The notes below the pieces were generated by a model. It had not been told where the DNA came from, ran no database searches, and worked only from the letters and a program-made list of their open reading frames with translations. A stretch of 64,000 bases of DNA from Benincasa hispida (taxonomy: Eukaryota > Streptophyta > Magnoliopsida > Cucurbitales > Cucurbitaceae), in contig NC_052353.1 in NCBI RefSeq assembly GCF_009727055.1, forward strand, positions 60,869,371-60,933,370, written 5' to 3'. This document shows positions 35,886 to 48,531 of the stretch, piece after piece. A program made the translations under genes and the position numbers. Position 1 is the first letter of the stretch. Each line of letters opens with the position of its first letter.

Positions 35886-37729
35886 GTTGTCACACCCCGT
35901 CTCGAGCCCGTGCTCCTGAGCCCGCGGTGAGGCGTGATATAATCTGTTACTACTTTAGCTCAGCTACTAGTTTCTTTTAGTATATTTGCAGCAAAAAAAA
36001 AACATTACATGCTTTTTAATAGAAACTAGTTTACAAGTTCAAATTATAAAATACACATGGAAACCCTATCCCGGTAACCAGTCTTATTTACAGCTATTTT
36101 TCAACTTGTGGCAGATCTTAACTAATACCGCAACCTAGACTCGTCAGCTGCAAGGTAAACATAGAGACAAACCATGAGCTTTTACAAAGCTCAGTGAGTG
36201 GTAACACAAATATAAATCTTCCACAACAAACATGAGGTTTCCAAGTGAACCTCCAACAAAGCATGAAGCTTTCACGAATCCACCTACACACACGGTAGAT
36301 GTTTATCATACAATATCATAACAATAATACCAGCCTATGTGCACATAGCTCCTCCTATCATGGGCTCAGAAACTAGGCCCATTGGCCCTTTGACCATCCC
36401 ACTTCAAGGATTCTCTATCCCACAGGCTCAGACACTAGACTCCTCGATCCCCTGACCATCCTGTAAGGATTTACTCTTGGCTCAGGTTCTAGGTCCTTAG
36501 ACCCCCTGACCATCCCAATCATCATACATAACCTACATCATATTAATTTACAATATGCACAAAATAACAAGGGAAGAATTAAACCACTCACAATGAAGTC
36601 ATAAAGAACTTTTCACGCAGTTCACCCAGTTTCCCTAATTCTACCGTTGGATCCTAATCAGTTTTGAAGCTTAGATTACTACCAATTCCGAACCTTATCT
36701 CAAGACAATTCCTTCTTAAAAAATGTGTGAAAATGTCTTAACTACAATACCTTAAGTTTCGCCCCTAAATTCCTTGGTGAAAGCTCTAAGGACCAATTTT
36801 ACTCTTCCTGGCCCGACTGTCTTTTTCCTGGTGAGCATCTCGCAGTTTTCCTTAATTTTGACAGCCTTATATTTATCATTTTGCTGAGGTAGCCTACACA
36901 CAGAAACTAGACTTAATTTAGAAACTTTTGGTTCAAGAATCATCTGATTTGCATGAGTGGTTTGAGAGAACTAGTGGTTTGAACTTGGCCTTTCGCTGCT
37001 GTCCAGACAGTTTGGCTCCTTCGTGTCTTTGCTGGAAACTCCGACCCACACTTAATTTTCTCTCTTCTTATTTTTCATCTCTTTATTCTCTTTGAGAAAA
37101 GACTTGGTGTGGAGGTTGGAGTGAGGCGTCCCTCCTTTTATAGGCGTCCAAAAGCCTTCCAAGCGTGACACCTACTTCTCCATGTGTTGTTCTTAAGGTT
37201 TGCCAACCTACAGCCCTTTCCACCTTTTGCTTGAGGTGTCTACCAACGCAAGTTTGAGCCATGCAAGTTTTGAATGTCTCTCTTCTACCATGCCAACGCA
37301 TGAGACTAAATTTGTATGTCTTCTCAAGCCTCCACCTCAATTTCTTAAGTCGAAAGGTTTATTCTCAACGAGCCACATGTTAGGATGATGTTTTCCTTAT
37401 GATCTAAGCATTCCTATGCGTTCATTCCCTTCCATATGTGTTCACTAGGGTGATTCTCAAGGCATACAACTAACCTAAGGTATCAACGCATAGCATACTT
37501 AGAATGCATAGTTGATTCTCAACACCTAGTATGATCCCAACGCCTGGAAATCCTTAGTTTCCCTTAATTTCACACATAGCACCATCGCAACCCTTAACCA
37601 TCGCAAGAGCCAACACCATGCATTCATCCTAGTCTAACGCATTGCCTATGTCAAACGCATCCCTCGTGCAAGCCATTACCTATTCTCCAATGCATAGCAA
37701 AGGTGCACGGCTCCAACGCATGGCTTAGC

Positions 37730-38130
37730 ATCAACACATGGTACACTTGGGTCGCATGACATGGGCGCTTGGCCGACAGCTTGGCATCAACGCATCGCTC
37801 GGCAGGGCTGGCTCATCCGCTCGATGCATGGGTGCTGCCATCGACGCATGGGCGCTTGTATCATTCACTCAGCCGCTTGATGCATCAACGCATAGCATGG
37901 CAGCTGGACCCGCTCGCAAGGCTCGCTTGGTTGCTCGATTGGGTGGATGCATCATTGGGTGGGCATCGCTGTGTGTCTAGCCGAGCTTGCTCAACGCCTA
38001 GCTTGCCAAGGTTGCTCGACGCATGGCTGGCCGCCTGGCTGAGCCTGCTCGATGCATGCCTGGGTACTTGGCCGATGTTGCTCGACGCATCGTTGGGCAT
38101 CTGGCCGAGCCTGCTCGACGCATGCCTCTT
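37730..38130. repeat. GC-rich minisatellite inside the R2 LTR
   Basis: Units of about 40-45 bp built from GTTGCTCGACGCAT, GAGCCTGCTCGATGCATG and CTTGGCCGA/CTGGCCGA words repeat roughly ten times with divergence. The overlapping reading frames on both strands are repeat artefacts. Confidence 0.7.
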
Positions 38131-40073
38131 TCCAGCCCTCATGCTATCCTTCAACCGTCTATCACCCTTCAATACATACTTTGCCTAAATACGTTGATCT
38201 TCAAGGCATGTGTTACTTTTACTACACTTCTCCCTTTAGGGCCAACGCATGTATTCACCTAAACACTTAGTCAAATTTTGTAATAGGATTTCACTTCACC
38301 ACATCTTCACTACTTAGAATTTAAATTCCAAAGTATTCCATTCCTTTTTATTCTTTAGGGTCCTTTCCTACTCTTACCCTAGGATTTAATTCTTCTTTAT
38401 TCTATGCTATTAGGGGGAATTGGGCTATGGGTTTTACAGACAGTAGATCTGGATCTGAATTTCAACCGCATGCGATAATAAAAACAACATCGCATGCGAG
38501 CACCTGATCGAAAGATGCAGCTGAGCAATGCAAACACGGAGGATTGTGACACGTGTACATCTAACCGTTGTGCAAATTTGACGGTCTGATTTCATAACAG
38601 AAGGAATATTTATTCCTCCATCTTCGAAATTTCCATAACAATAAGTAGGGTCCACAAGTCAAGAGTCAAAGCTTTTCACCTATAAATACCCCCATAGAAT
38701 TCAAAGAAGATATACTTGATACGGGGGTATACTTGATATGGAGCTAATTGATGCTAGATTACTGAGAGAGAGGCTGAGCTGAGTACTGATTTTAAGAAAT
38801 TCGGGAAGAAAAGAGACAAGGCCGAGAGGTGAGTCTCAGTGCGATTTTGCTAGATCCTCGTCGTGAAGCTTTATGCTTAGATCCCTGCTACTAGTTGAGC
38901 AAGCCTGAGAGGGAAGCTCATCCTTCCGCACGATCCATCCATGCCGGCAAGAAAATCTCCATCCAGATCGGTGCCAAGATGTTGGCACTTATTTTTATAT
39001 GTTTCTAACTCTATTTCATCAACTGTATTTCATTCTCTTAAACTCTTCATTCACAAATCATGTATCAGACGCTAAATAGTTTTATTGAATGTCTTGATCG
39101 CTTTCATTTCCACTCTTCTGTCTATTTCCGTTCCTCCATTAATCATTTTCTCCATGAAGTTTTCTTAATCCCTTGGTAATTAATATGAATTAAACAAGTA
39201 ACTTAATCTGTGTTAAGGAGATAAATGCGTTTAGCTAAGGCATGCTAGACGACATCTTCACCTGTGAGAGCAGAAGTGAAGATGTCATTCTGATCTATCG
39301 AGAGAAGGTTAGAAGAATGCGATAACTAAAGCGAGTAGTACTTTCAGAGATAGAAGCAACCTTGTGTTCATTATGTTCGTCCCTGTTTCACCATAGAAAT
39401 GTGGGAACGCGGACGATCACCGAGAGGTGTATACCAAGGGAAAAAAGGAACAATACTTATATCTTTAACGCAATTAAGGAACTGACACTTTTTATATTAG
39501 TTATCTTTTCTCTTTCTGCTTCGCACATAAAACTTGTCGCCGCATTACACGATCTTTGTATAATCTTCACAGCTAGCCTTGACCTCGGTATCTTGTATCA
39601 TGAAACCTGTATCTTGTATCATCCTAGCTTAGGTTTACATTTATCTTATTATCGCATCTTTACTGTTTTACTTTACTTTATCGCATGTTTAATTACTTGT
39701 ACACAAAACTCTTTTATAAATTGAAAAACCCTTGGTCGTATGTATCCCAAATATAACACAATTAACTTAAAACAATCCCTGTGTTCGACCTCGGATCACA
39801 CCGAGAAACTTGTGGTGAAATTATACTTGGTTTCAACCAAGGAAATTTGTGATAACGCATAGTATACTACAAGAATCTCACGAATAACGCATATCTAGAA
39901 GTAGTATTGCATATCATTGCATAAAATCTATGGCGACAAGTTTATGGCATGGACTTGAACCTTGCTTGCATCATAGTACAATTTTTTACGTTACAATAGG
40001 AGCTTAGGAATGAGCACTATTTGTTATTAACGCATCGCATGCATCCTAGAGATAGGATATGATTGTGTGCGGT

Positions 40074-41975
40074 TGGTACGCAGAATTTGATGGTCTTGAA
40101 ATAAGCATGTGGACAAATATGGATAATGATGAATGTGAATGATGCAAGCTCATGTTGCCATAAACTTGTTGACTTGGAATGGAAATGGAATGTGGATGCT
40201 GTGATATGCTTATTCATACTTTATGCGATACTACTTGTAGATATATGCATTATTAATGGAATGCTTGTAGTATGCTATGCATTGTCACAAGTTTCCTTGC
40301 GCTGAAACCAAGTATAATTCCAACGCAAGATTCTCGGAGTGATCCGAGGTCGAACATAGGGATTTCTTAGTTAATGCGTTACGTTCATGATATATGCGAC
40401 CGGGGGTTTTTCAATTAATAAAAGTTGTGTTTATACAGGTATTTAAAGTTGCGGTAAAGTAAAATTGTGCGGTAAAGTAAAGTTGCGGTAATAAAATAAA
40501 GTGCGATAAAAGTAAACCTAAGCTATTATGATACAAGATACATGATACATGATACATAATACTAAGTTTGAGACTGACTGTGAAGAGTGTACAAAGGGTC
40601 GTGTTATGCGGTGGCAAATCTTTATGTATGAAACATAAATAGAAAAGATAACTAGTATAAACATCGCAAGTTATTAATTGCGTTAAAGACATAACTACGG
40701 TTTCGCTTTCCCTTGGCGTACACCTCTCGGTGATCAGCTGTGTTCCCACATCTCTATGGTGAAATAGGGATGAACGTAATGAATACAAGGTTGCTTCCAT
40801 CTCTGGAAGTACTTCTCGCTTTAGTTAACGCATTCTTCCAACCTTCTCTCGATAGGAGGAATGGCATCTTCTCTTCTGCTTTCACAGGCGAAGATGCCGT
40901 CTAGCATGCTTTAGCTAAACATGTTTATTTCCTTAACACAGATTTATTTACTTGTTAGATTCATGCTAATTACCAAGGGATTAAGAAAACATCATGGAGA
41001 AAGCGATTCATGGAGGAACGGAAATAGACAGAAAGATGGATATGGAAATAATCATGACATTCAATATTAATATTTAGCTTCTGATACATGGTGTGAATGA
41101 TATACTAAGAAGATGAATACAATTGATGATAAAGAGATAGAAACAAATACAGAAGAGTGCCAACGTCTTGACACAGATCTGGACGGTATATTTTGCTTGT
41201 CGGCATATGGAATAGATGAAGAGAAGAGCTTCCCTCTCGGGCTTGCTCGTTCGGTAGAAGTGACCTAGGTACAGAGCTTCAACGGTGGGGATTGAAAGGA
41301 TTTGCCCTGAGACTCACCTCTCTTCCTTGTCTCTTAAATCTTCCCGAATCTTCTCCGATCAGGTTCTTCAGACTAGTTTCTCTCTCAATATACAAATATC
41401 AAAATATGGCCGGAGCTATTTATAGGCTCAGCTTTGACTCTCTACAGTGTGTACCCCACTGTATTGTTAAGGCAGTTCTGGAAATAGTGGAGTGAATATT
41501 CCTTCTGTTACACAATCAATCCCATCAGAAATGCACAACGGTCAGCTATACATGTGTGAGGATCCTCCGCAATTGCGTTGCTCTTTTGCATCTTCGATCG
41601 TATGCCCGCATGCGGTGCTGTTTTTGATTACCGCATGTAGTTGAGATTGTGGTAATTGCTTAGCTCTTGATCGATTGTCGCATGCGCCATCATTACATTG
41701 ATCGTCTATTCATTTTTAAATGATTGGCGTAATGCGACATAGATTGTTGTTCTTTTTATCTTGAGCCATGAATGCATGCGGTGACTTGATTTCCTGCAAA
41801 ACAGACTTGAAATATTCTTTTCTACCACGCAATGGTGTCAGTGGGTGTATTGGCAACAATTTATAATTCTTGCAGTTCTTAGCTAATTTCTCTACAATTG
41901 ACGCAACTTTCCTTTCTTTTGGCCGCAATATCTAAATAAAGCAGTATAAATAACTTGTATTTCTACAAGTTATCA
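40074..41975 (-). mobile_element. R3: family A solo LTR, minus orientation
   Basis: 1902 bp. On the minus strand it starts TGATAACTTGTAGAAATACA (41975) and ends TCTGCGTACCA (40074). TSD GCGGT (40069-40073) and GCGGA (41976-41980), 4 of 5 identical. TATA box (minus) at about 41424-41417. Stem-loop at 40296-40329 (CTTGCG/CGCAAG around TTATACTTGG). It is inserted in the family B solo LTR, 73 bp beyond the R1 site. Confidence 0.85.
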
Positions 41976-42669
41976 GCGGACAACTTGCTTTTATGCATTT
42001 TGCTTCATCGCATAGGACAAGAGTAGAGACTTAGGGATAAGCTCTATGGACACTTTTGCATTCAACACATGCGTCTAGACTTAGGAGCATCACATTTGCA
42101 TTGGAAAATGACTTGTTGTGCATGGTTGTAACATGATCGCATAGTCTGACGCATTCCCAAGTAACGCTAGCTAAAGATCTTGTCAACTCGTTCACCGCAT
42201 ACTCTTTGCATCTATCACACAACTGCCTTTTCTCAAATCCGCCGCATTTATTTATTTTTCATTAACGCAAACGACAAACTCAACAATCTATTTATTTATC
42301 CGATTACCGCAAAGTTCTTCATAAAAATTACCAACGCAATCTGTTTTCACAAGTCCCTGTGTTCAACCCTGGACTTACCAGGAGACTCAGAGGAATTTAC
42401 ACTTGGATTTTGCTGGGGAAACTTAAGTGCACAATGCAATTCTCTCAACGCATATCATCCACATTTCCACTTCATAAAAGCAAGCATCAGTGTCTTAGTT
42501 AACTCGGAGTCTCGTTGTTTTGTAAAGATACACATTGTTTGATGAATAAAATAAATATTATTTAATTCTGGCATTTACTCATATCCAATAAACAAAGCTC
42601 CTTGGTTATCTTATGTGAACTTAAGCATGCATATGTGATATACAAATGGATCATGCCTTAAGTTATAAC

Positions 42670-44653
42670 TGATGCATGGAAAATTGAGTGAATAAATATA
42701 TGTGTTCGTTCTCCATGCATTGGACTAAGGGATATGCAATATGCGTCTAAGAATCTATACGATGACCATGCATTCCTGCCACAAGTTTTCTTGCTCTCTC
42801 GCCAAGTATAACGAGATCACAAGTTTCTCGAGGTGATCCGAGGTCGAACTCAAGGACTTGTATATAAATGTTGTGAAGTGATGTGTTTGCGGCGGAGAAT
42901 AAAAGAATAATGAAGTTTAAGGGCTATGTGCTACTCCTACTCCTAACTATACAGATTAAGCAATGGAAGTATGACTATGAGAGTTTGTAGGGACACGACA
43001 ACTGCTAACGAGTAATAGGATGCATGGAAAAATAGATAAAATGGTGGAGGGGATGACTTCACCGCATCAATAAGCTTGATCACAAGGGTTACAACCAGCT
43101 AGCACAAGTTATGCGATCATGCTATACACAATTGTCTAGGACGCATAAGATGCATATGCGGTAGTATCGATAGGACTTATGTCTAAGTCTCTATTCTTGC
43201 TCATGCAATCTAACACATAAACAAGGTGACTGCATACCAACGTATCGTACTTCTGGACGCATGCGATGTGACCGCATACTATCATATCCTATCTATAAGG
43301 TGCATGCGATGTGTAATAGCAAATAAAACTTATGTCTAAGTCTCTACTCTTGCTTATGCGATCCAATTTGACTCTCTCAAGCCTAGATTTGGTCTTTAGA
43401 CTACTCTCTTAAATATGTCCAAATGATGAATGATGCATTCATAAGAATAAAATTATCACATAAAGCATGGTTGACATAAGATTATTCCTATCTCTAGGAA
43501 CACTGCTTACTTTGCTTAGTGAGTTCCACTACTTACCCTCTCAGGCAGTTAGTCGCCGCTGATCAGCTCATAGACAAGCATTGCGACCACTCATAGACAA
43601 GTGTTGTTACAGCCTCACACCAAGCAAAGAGGATTTTCTCATAATACTCGCGCAACGCACACCTCTCGGTGGTTTGCTACATGCTTCATATGTCTATGCC
43701 GCATGATTAAGTATAAGATACTCTAGCAATCTTACTTAGTTGTTGCAATAAAAGTAAAGGATGATAAAGAAGAAGTAAATGAAAATGGAATCGAAGGAAA
43801 TAAAGAGATGCATTGATTACAAAATGTATTAATGTCTTAAGCCATAATGTAATACAATACAGAGATAGAAGAGAGATGGCGGGCCAGATGTTGGCAATGT
43901 CTTGCTTCCATCAGATGTGTGTCAAGGTTGTCGATGGTGCCATGGATGGGCGGTGGAGTAGTCTCTCTCGAGATCTATCTCCGGCAAAGCTCCGGTCGTC
44001 ACTCAGAATGGTTGGTGTAATGAAGAACTCTCAAAGAATGTCTTCTCACGCTTTCGTCTGTGATCACAAGGATCTTCCCTAAGGAAGAAGCTCGAACGAT
44101 TTGAAGTTGGGCTCTGAGGCTCTATTTATAGAGCTCGATCGATGAAAACATTAATGGTCCTACTCTAAATTTCTAATGCTAACGGCGTGATGGACCTGCT
44201 CTGAATCTCTACTACTAACAGCGTGGTAGGTGAAATGTCAACATCATATTTTGATACTCCGGAGGTATGCGTTCATGCTTGGTTTCTGATGTACCATCGC
44301 ATTCCACCACCCTTGCGTTCATCCCTTTATTATGGTTATTACTCTGTAGTCGCAACCTTTATGAATTGGACGCATGCGATTAATGGCCGCAACATCCATA
44401 TAATGAATGTACGTGATCACCCTTGCGATGGACTGGGATTCACTGCATGCGATCGATTCCTGTGATAGCTACAAAAATAGACATTTGGACGCAGAATAAC
44501 GCATAATAGTGGGTTAGCCGAGATTTTCAATGCTGATCAACGCAAGCTCACTTTTCACATGAATTTTTAGTATAATCACCGCATATTCTACTTGTCAACC
44601 CTCATAATTCTAAATAAAAGGCTTACAGTAACTTTCATTTCTACCAATTATCA
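42670..44653 (-). repeat. R8 3' LTR (family D)
   Basis: 1984 bp, TGATAATTGGTAGAAATG...CCATGCATCA on the minus strand. The stem-loop at 42790-42823 has CTTG...CAAG outer and CTCG/CGAG inner pairing around TTATACTTGG. An open antisense frame at 44223-44465 recurs in both other D copies. Confidence 0.8.
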
Positions 44654-44971
44654 CACCCCCAAACTTAGAATCATGCTTGTCCTCAAGCATGCCATATACT
44701 TAGGAAATTCATAATTCACCCTCTGGCTTGTGATGACCAGCATCTCAGAATATAATTTACTCACACCTCTAACCTTGGTAGCAACGCTCTTTTAAACTTT
44801 GGCTACTTCTTCAAATAGATCTTTTCAAGCTTGAACCAGGTAAGCCTCTGCTTAAATTTTTTTTACTCATTTCCAGAAACTTTGCTTTTAGCTTTTAATA
44901 TTGTGTTCGTTTAAAACCATTCAAAGCTTTGCAATTTTTTATTAGAATGCAGCATTGAACTTGGTTACGCT

Positions 44972-45143
44972 CTTCATTTTGGCTTGCCCCCACGGGTGTC
45001 ATACGGATAGCCAACTTCGGTTGTGTGCCATATTCAACTCAACTTTTGCCTTGGCTTAATTTGGGCTTACGCTAGACAGAGGAGTTGCTCTTATGCATTG
45101 ATCTTGGCCACTTACTTTTGTTTTGGCTTACCTGCACGGGTGT
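44972..45143 (-). other. paired ~50-nt motifs in the R8 3' internal region
   Basis: Minus-strand GACACCCGTGGGGGCAAGCC then AAAATGAAGAGCGTAACC at about 45000-44965, and CACCCGTGCAGGTAAGCCAA at about 45142-45115, the same pair as in R1, R4 and R7. The 5' part of the first copy in reading order is cut off by the R7 insertion. Confidence 0.65.
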
Positions 45144-48137
45144 TGATGATGGGTAGAAATGTACATTATTATAGGTCTTTTATTTAGAATTATGAGGATT
45201 GATAAGAAGAATATGCGGCGATTATACTAAGAATTCTTGAGAAAGAGAGCTTGCATTGATTAGAATTGAAAATCTCGGCTAACCCACTATTATGCGTTAT
45301 TTTACGTCCAAATGTCTATTTTTGTAACTAACGAAGGAATCGATTGCATGCGGTGATTCCCACCATCGCAAAGGCGATCGCAAACATTCGACGCATGGAT
45401 GTTGCGGCCATTAACCGCATGCGTCCATTGCATAGAGGTTGCGGCTACAGAGTAATAACCATAATAGAGGGATGAATGCAAGGGCGGTGGAATGCAATGA
45501 TACTTTGGAAACCAAGCATGAACGCATACCTTGGGAGTATCAAAAGGTGATGTTGACATTTCACCTACCACGCCGTTAGTAGCAGAGATCCAGAGCAGGT
45601 CCATCATGCTGTTAGCAACAAAAATTTAGAGAAGGACCATTAATGTTGTCGGTGATCGAGCTCTATAAATAAAAGCCTTAGAGCACAACTTGAAATGATC
45701 CGAGCTTCATTCCTCCTACCATTCTGAGTGACGACTGAAGCTTCACCGGAGATAGATCTCGAAAGAGACTACTCCACCACCCATCCATGGCACCACCGGC
45801 AGCCTTGTTACACATTTGATGGAAGCAAGACATTGCCCATCTGGCCCCCCATATCTCTTCTATCTCTGTGTTGTATTACATTGTGGCCTAAGAGAATAAT
45901 ACATTTTGTGATCAATGCATTTTCTCTATTTCCTTCGATTCCATCTTTATTTACTTCTTCTTGTCATCCTTTACTTTCATCGCAACAACTAAGTAAGATT
46001 GCTAGAGTATCACATACTTAATCATTCGACATAGACATATGAAGCATGCAGCTAGAGGTGTGCGTTGCGCGGGTATTGTGAGAAAATCCTATTTGCTTAG
46101 TGTGAGGCTGTAACAATGCTTATCTATGAGCTGATCATCGGTGACTAACTACCTGAGAGGGTAAGTAATGGAACACATTAAGCAAAGTAATCAATGTTCC
46201 TAGAGATAGGAATAATCTTATGTCAACCATGCTTTATGTGATTATCTTGTCTTATGAGTGCATCATTCGTCATTTGGGCATACTTGAGAGAGTAGTCTAG
46301 AAACCAAATCTAGGCTTGAGAGAGTTAGATTGGAACGCATAAGTAAGAATAGAAGCTTAGGAATAAGTTCTATTTGCTATTACACAACGTATGCACCCTA
46401 TAAATAGGATATGAAAGTATGCGGTCACCTTGTTCATGTGTGGGAGCGCGTGAACAAGAATAGAGACTTAGACATAAGTCCTATCGATACTATCACATAT
46501 GCATCGCATGCGTCTTAGTCAATTGTGTATAGCATAATCGCATAACTTGCGCTGGCTGGGGTTACCCTTGCGATGACGCATTAAAACAGTTAACTTATAT
46601 ATTTTTGTGCAGAATATGCATTGACGCAAGACAGAAAATGCGATCCATAGAAATCAAAGGCTGAGCGCATCTAAAGATTGTGTTATCGCAAGGCTATACA
46701 GTCATTTGCGCTCGCAAATATCTACTCAAGAAGGTTACCATATAGAGCCGGTGCAACTTGGTGGGCGCATCCGGGAAAAGCGTAATAAATCATGATGGGA
46801 CAGAAAGTTGATGACGGTCGATTTCAAATTAAATTGACAAGTCGTTAACGAACTACTGTAGCAAGTACACTCAACTTTTTGGTGACAAATATTCGACACA
46901 TCAGACAGAGAATTAATGCAATCCCATCAGTGTAATCATAAGAGAGAAAAAGTCTTTCACCCCGAAGCTCTATAAATACCAGAGGCCACCTTCAGTGAAG
47001 AAGTTCGACAGTTAGATAATTTCCCCTTAGATAGAAGTAGCTTTGTTTATAGTTTCTTATACTTAGAAGGTAGAGCGAGAGAAGGGAAGAGACGTCGAAA
47101 GATCGCCCTAGTCAGCTCGAGAGAGAACCCAGGAGGCGTGGAAAAACAGAGAAAGGGCCGACTCTCGTGAGAGCGAGATTATCTTTTGAGCAGAGCAGAG
47201 ACGAACAGTGTAAAAGCCTTGGGAAGCAAGAGATTGCTACCAAGCTCTTTATTCTTATTCTGCATTGTTATTCTATATTTCAATTCTATATCTTTAAAAT
47301 GGAACTTGCTTATCTACATCTGTTCACTCTCTTAAAAGCACGCATGAGTAGCTAAATCCATCGAATAGGTTGAGAAGAACTTAGCTAACATGACGTAGGA
47401 TCTTCATTGCATGCGATCATCTTGTGTTATGTTGTGCCCAACACCCCTTTAGAGCTACTCGAGAAAGAGTCTAAAGAAAGAACCTACGACTTGAGAGAGC
47501 TAGGTTAGAATCTAGACTCGAGAGAGCAAGATTAGATCTGCATAAGCAAGAGATAGGGACTTAGAGATAAGCTCTATTTGCCAACATGCATCGCATGCAC
47601 CCTAGAGATAGGTTATGATATTATGTGGTCGCCTTGTATGTGTGAATGTCAATTGTCATTGCATAAACAAGAATAGAGGCTTATGTTTAGGTCTTGTAGA
47701 CTTTATCGCATATATCGCATGCGTTCTAGAACTAGAAGCCGTAGCATTTGCATTGAGAGATGATTTGCTATTGTATGTGTGTAGCATGATCATATAACAT
47801 GAACGCAATCTTAGGAAGTGTTAGCTGAACCCCTTCTCAACCTGTTCTCCAGCATATTCATCGCATCTTTCGTAGTATTAACTATTTTCTTAACTCTGCC
47901 GCATACATTTTATACCGCAAATAACAACCCAACAACTCTTTGATTTATTGGTTACCACAAAGTCATCTTGTAAATTATTGCCACATATTTTTTTCTTTAG
48001 TCCCTTAGTTCGACCCTGGACTTACCAGGAAACTCAGCAGGATTTATACTTGGGTTATGCTGAGAAAACTTGTTGCACAACGCATTTTCCATCACTACAA
48101 TTCCCTTCATTAATTCATCGCATAAAATAACGCATCA
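45144..48137 (+). repeat. R7 5' LTR, chimera of family D (to ~46575) and family B (after)
   Basis: 2994 bp. The first ~1430 bp follow the D LTR up to CTGGCTGGGGTTACCCTTGC, then sequence equal to B from about its position 133 (CGCATTAAAAC...GTTAACTTATATATTTTTGTG) runs to the B-type end CGCATCA. There are two TATA boxes, 45664 (D) and about 46973 (B). The junction lies in a short GCGAT word common to both families. The B stem-loop is at 48033-48064. Confidence 0.7.
48033..48064 (+). other. conserved LTR stem-loop, family B copy
   Basis: CTCAGCA pairs with TGCTGAG, with TTATACTTGG in the loop. The neighbouring hairpin CCTGG-ACTTA-CCAGG lies at about 48015-48029. Confidence 0.75.
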
Positions 48138-48531
48138 TGTTTTCGCAGGCAACCTTTTTACCTTGGGAGTATTGTAGCTTGTGCGACCAAGTTGTAAACA
48201 ATATTTGAAGTATAGGTGATGCGCCAAAAGCCAGTATTGACCCCGAGATGAAAAGGCAACCAGTAGCATGAATTGAAAGCAGCTATAAGCACATGACGAC
48301 CAACATGCGCCCAACAATTGCCGAAAGTTCCAATGGTCAGGGCGAGCCTCTTGACCTAAGTAGTTGAGATCAATTTTCTTCATGGAAGACTCCTTATGGT
48401 GGCATCACTCCAGTTTCTCCAGGGATATCTTCTACTCCATCTTTACACTGTTTTCCTAGTTAGTTTATTTTTATTGTTATTTTGGATATGCGGCTACTTT
48501 CTTTGATGTGGTGCGTTCGCTCCTTGTAGAT

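Larger units (their letters stand above)
35002..38438 (-). mobile_element. R2: Tekay/Del-like gypsy element, internally deleted
   Basis: Minus orientation. 5' LTR 38438-35888 (TGTAAAACCC...GGGTGTGACA, 2551 bp), primer site, N-terminal gag, then about 330 bp equal to the 3' end of the LTR (35002-35330). A deletion therefore joined gag directly to the 3' LTR end. TSD GACAA (34997-35001) against GACAG (38439-38443), one mismatch. Promoter GGACGCCTATAAAAGG near 37130-37150 on the minus strand. It is inserted in the R1 3' LTR. Confidence 0.85.
27095..39995 (+). mobile_element. R1: Athila-like family A retrotransposon with gag and ORF2, no pol
   Basis: 5' LTR 27095-28932, tRNA-Asp-type primer site, a gag pseudogene, an ORF2 pseudogene with a Transposase_32-type region, a polypurine tract (AAATTTGGAGGTG) and a 3' LTR 34697-39995. 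A perfect 5-bp TSD ATAGG lies at 27090-27094 and 39996-40000. The 3' LTR is interrupted by R2. Internal length is about 5.8 kb. Protease, RT, RNase H and integrase are absent, so the element was non-autonomous even before its genes decayed. It inserted into the family B solo LTR. Confidence 0.88.
34697..39995 (+). repeat. R1 3' LTR (family A), interrupted by R2
   Basis: Pieces 34697-35001 and 38444-39995 join to 1857 bp. Starts TGATAACTTGTAGAAATACA after AAATTTGGAGGTG and ends ACGTTACA. TATA box TATAAATA at 38681. The conserved stem-loop is at 39809-39841. Confidence 0.88.
26008..42489 (+). mobile_element. family B solo LTR, carrying R1 and R3 insertions
   Basis: Three pieces (26008-27094, 40001-40073, 41981-42489) add up to 1669 bp once R1, R3 and their duplicated target bases are removed, matching the 1668- and 1672-bp LTRs of R4. 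It starts TGATAACGGGCAGAAATGCA and ends GCATCA. TSD is GTGTA (26003-26007) and GTGTC (42490-42494). TATA box TATAAATA at 26515. No primer site or polypurine tract adjoins it, so it is a solo LTR left by LTR-LTR recombination. Confidence 0.85.
25992..42669 (+). mobile_element. copia 3' LTR split by a solo LTR (25992-26007 and 42490-42669)
   Basis: After the polypurine tract AAGTGGGAGAT the LTR starts TGTTGGGATTGGTGT, is interrupted at 26008, and resumes at about 42490 with GTGTCTTAGTTAACTCGGAG and TCTCGTTGTTTTGTAAAGAT, ending around AAGTTATAAC at 42669, where the minus-strand R8 LTR starts. The two ends of the break share GTGTA/GTGTC, the solo LTR's TSD. Confidence 0.65.

Noticed and set aside
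37738..38270. Overlapping frames up to 139 codons in the CTCGACGCATG repeat region
   Set aside because: The minisatellite keeps several frames open on both strands at once; they are compositional.
38434..38655. 73-codon minus-strand frame also found at 24463-24669
   Set aside because: It is antisense family A LTR sequence around the promoter; repeated because the LTR is repeated, with no sign of a gene.
48135..48383. 82-codon minus-strand frame
   Set aside because: It lies in the R7 internal block also present in R8, where stops and indels disrupt it; more likely non-coding.
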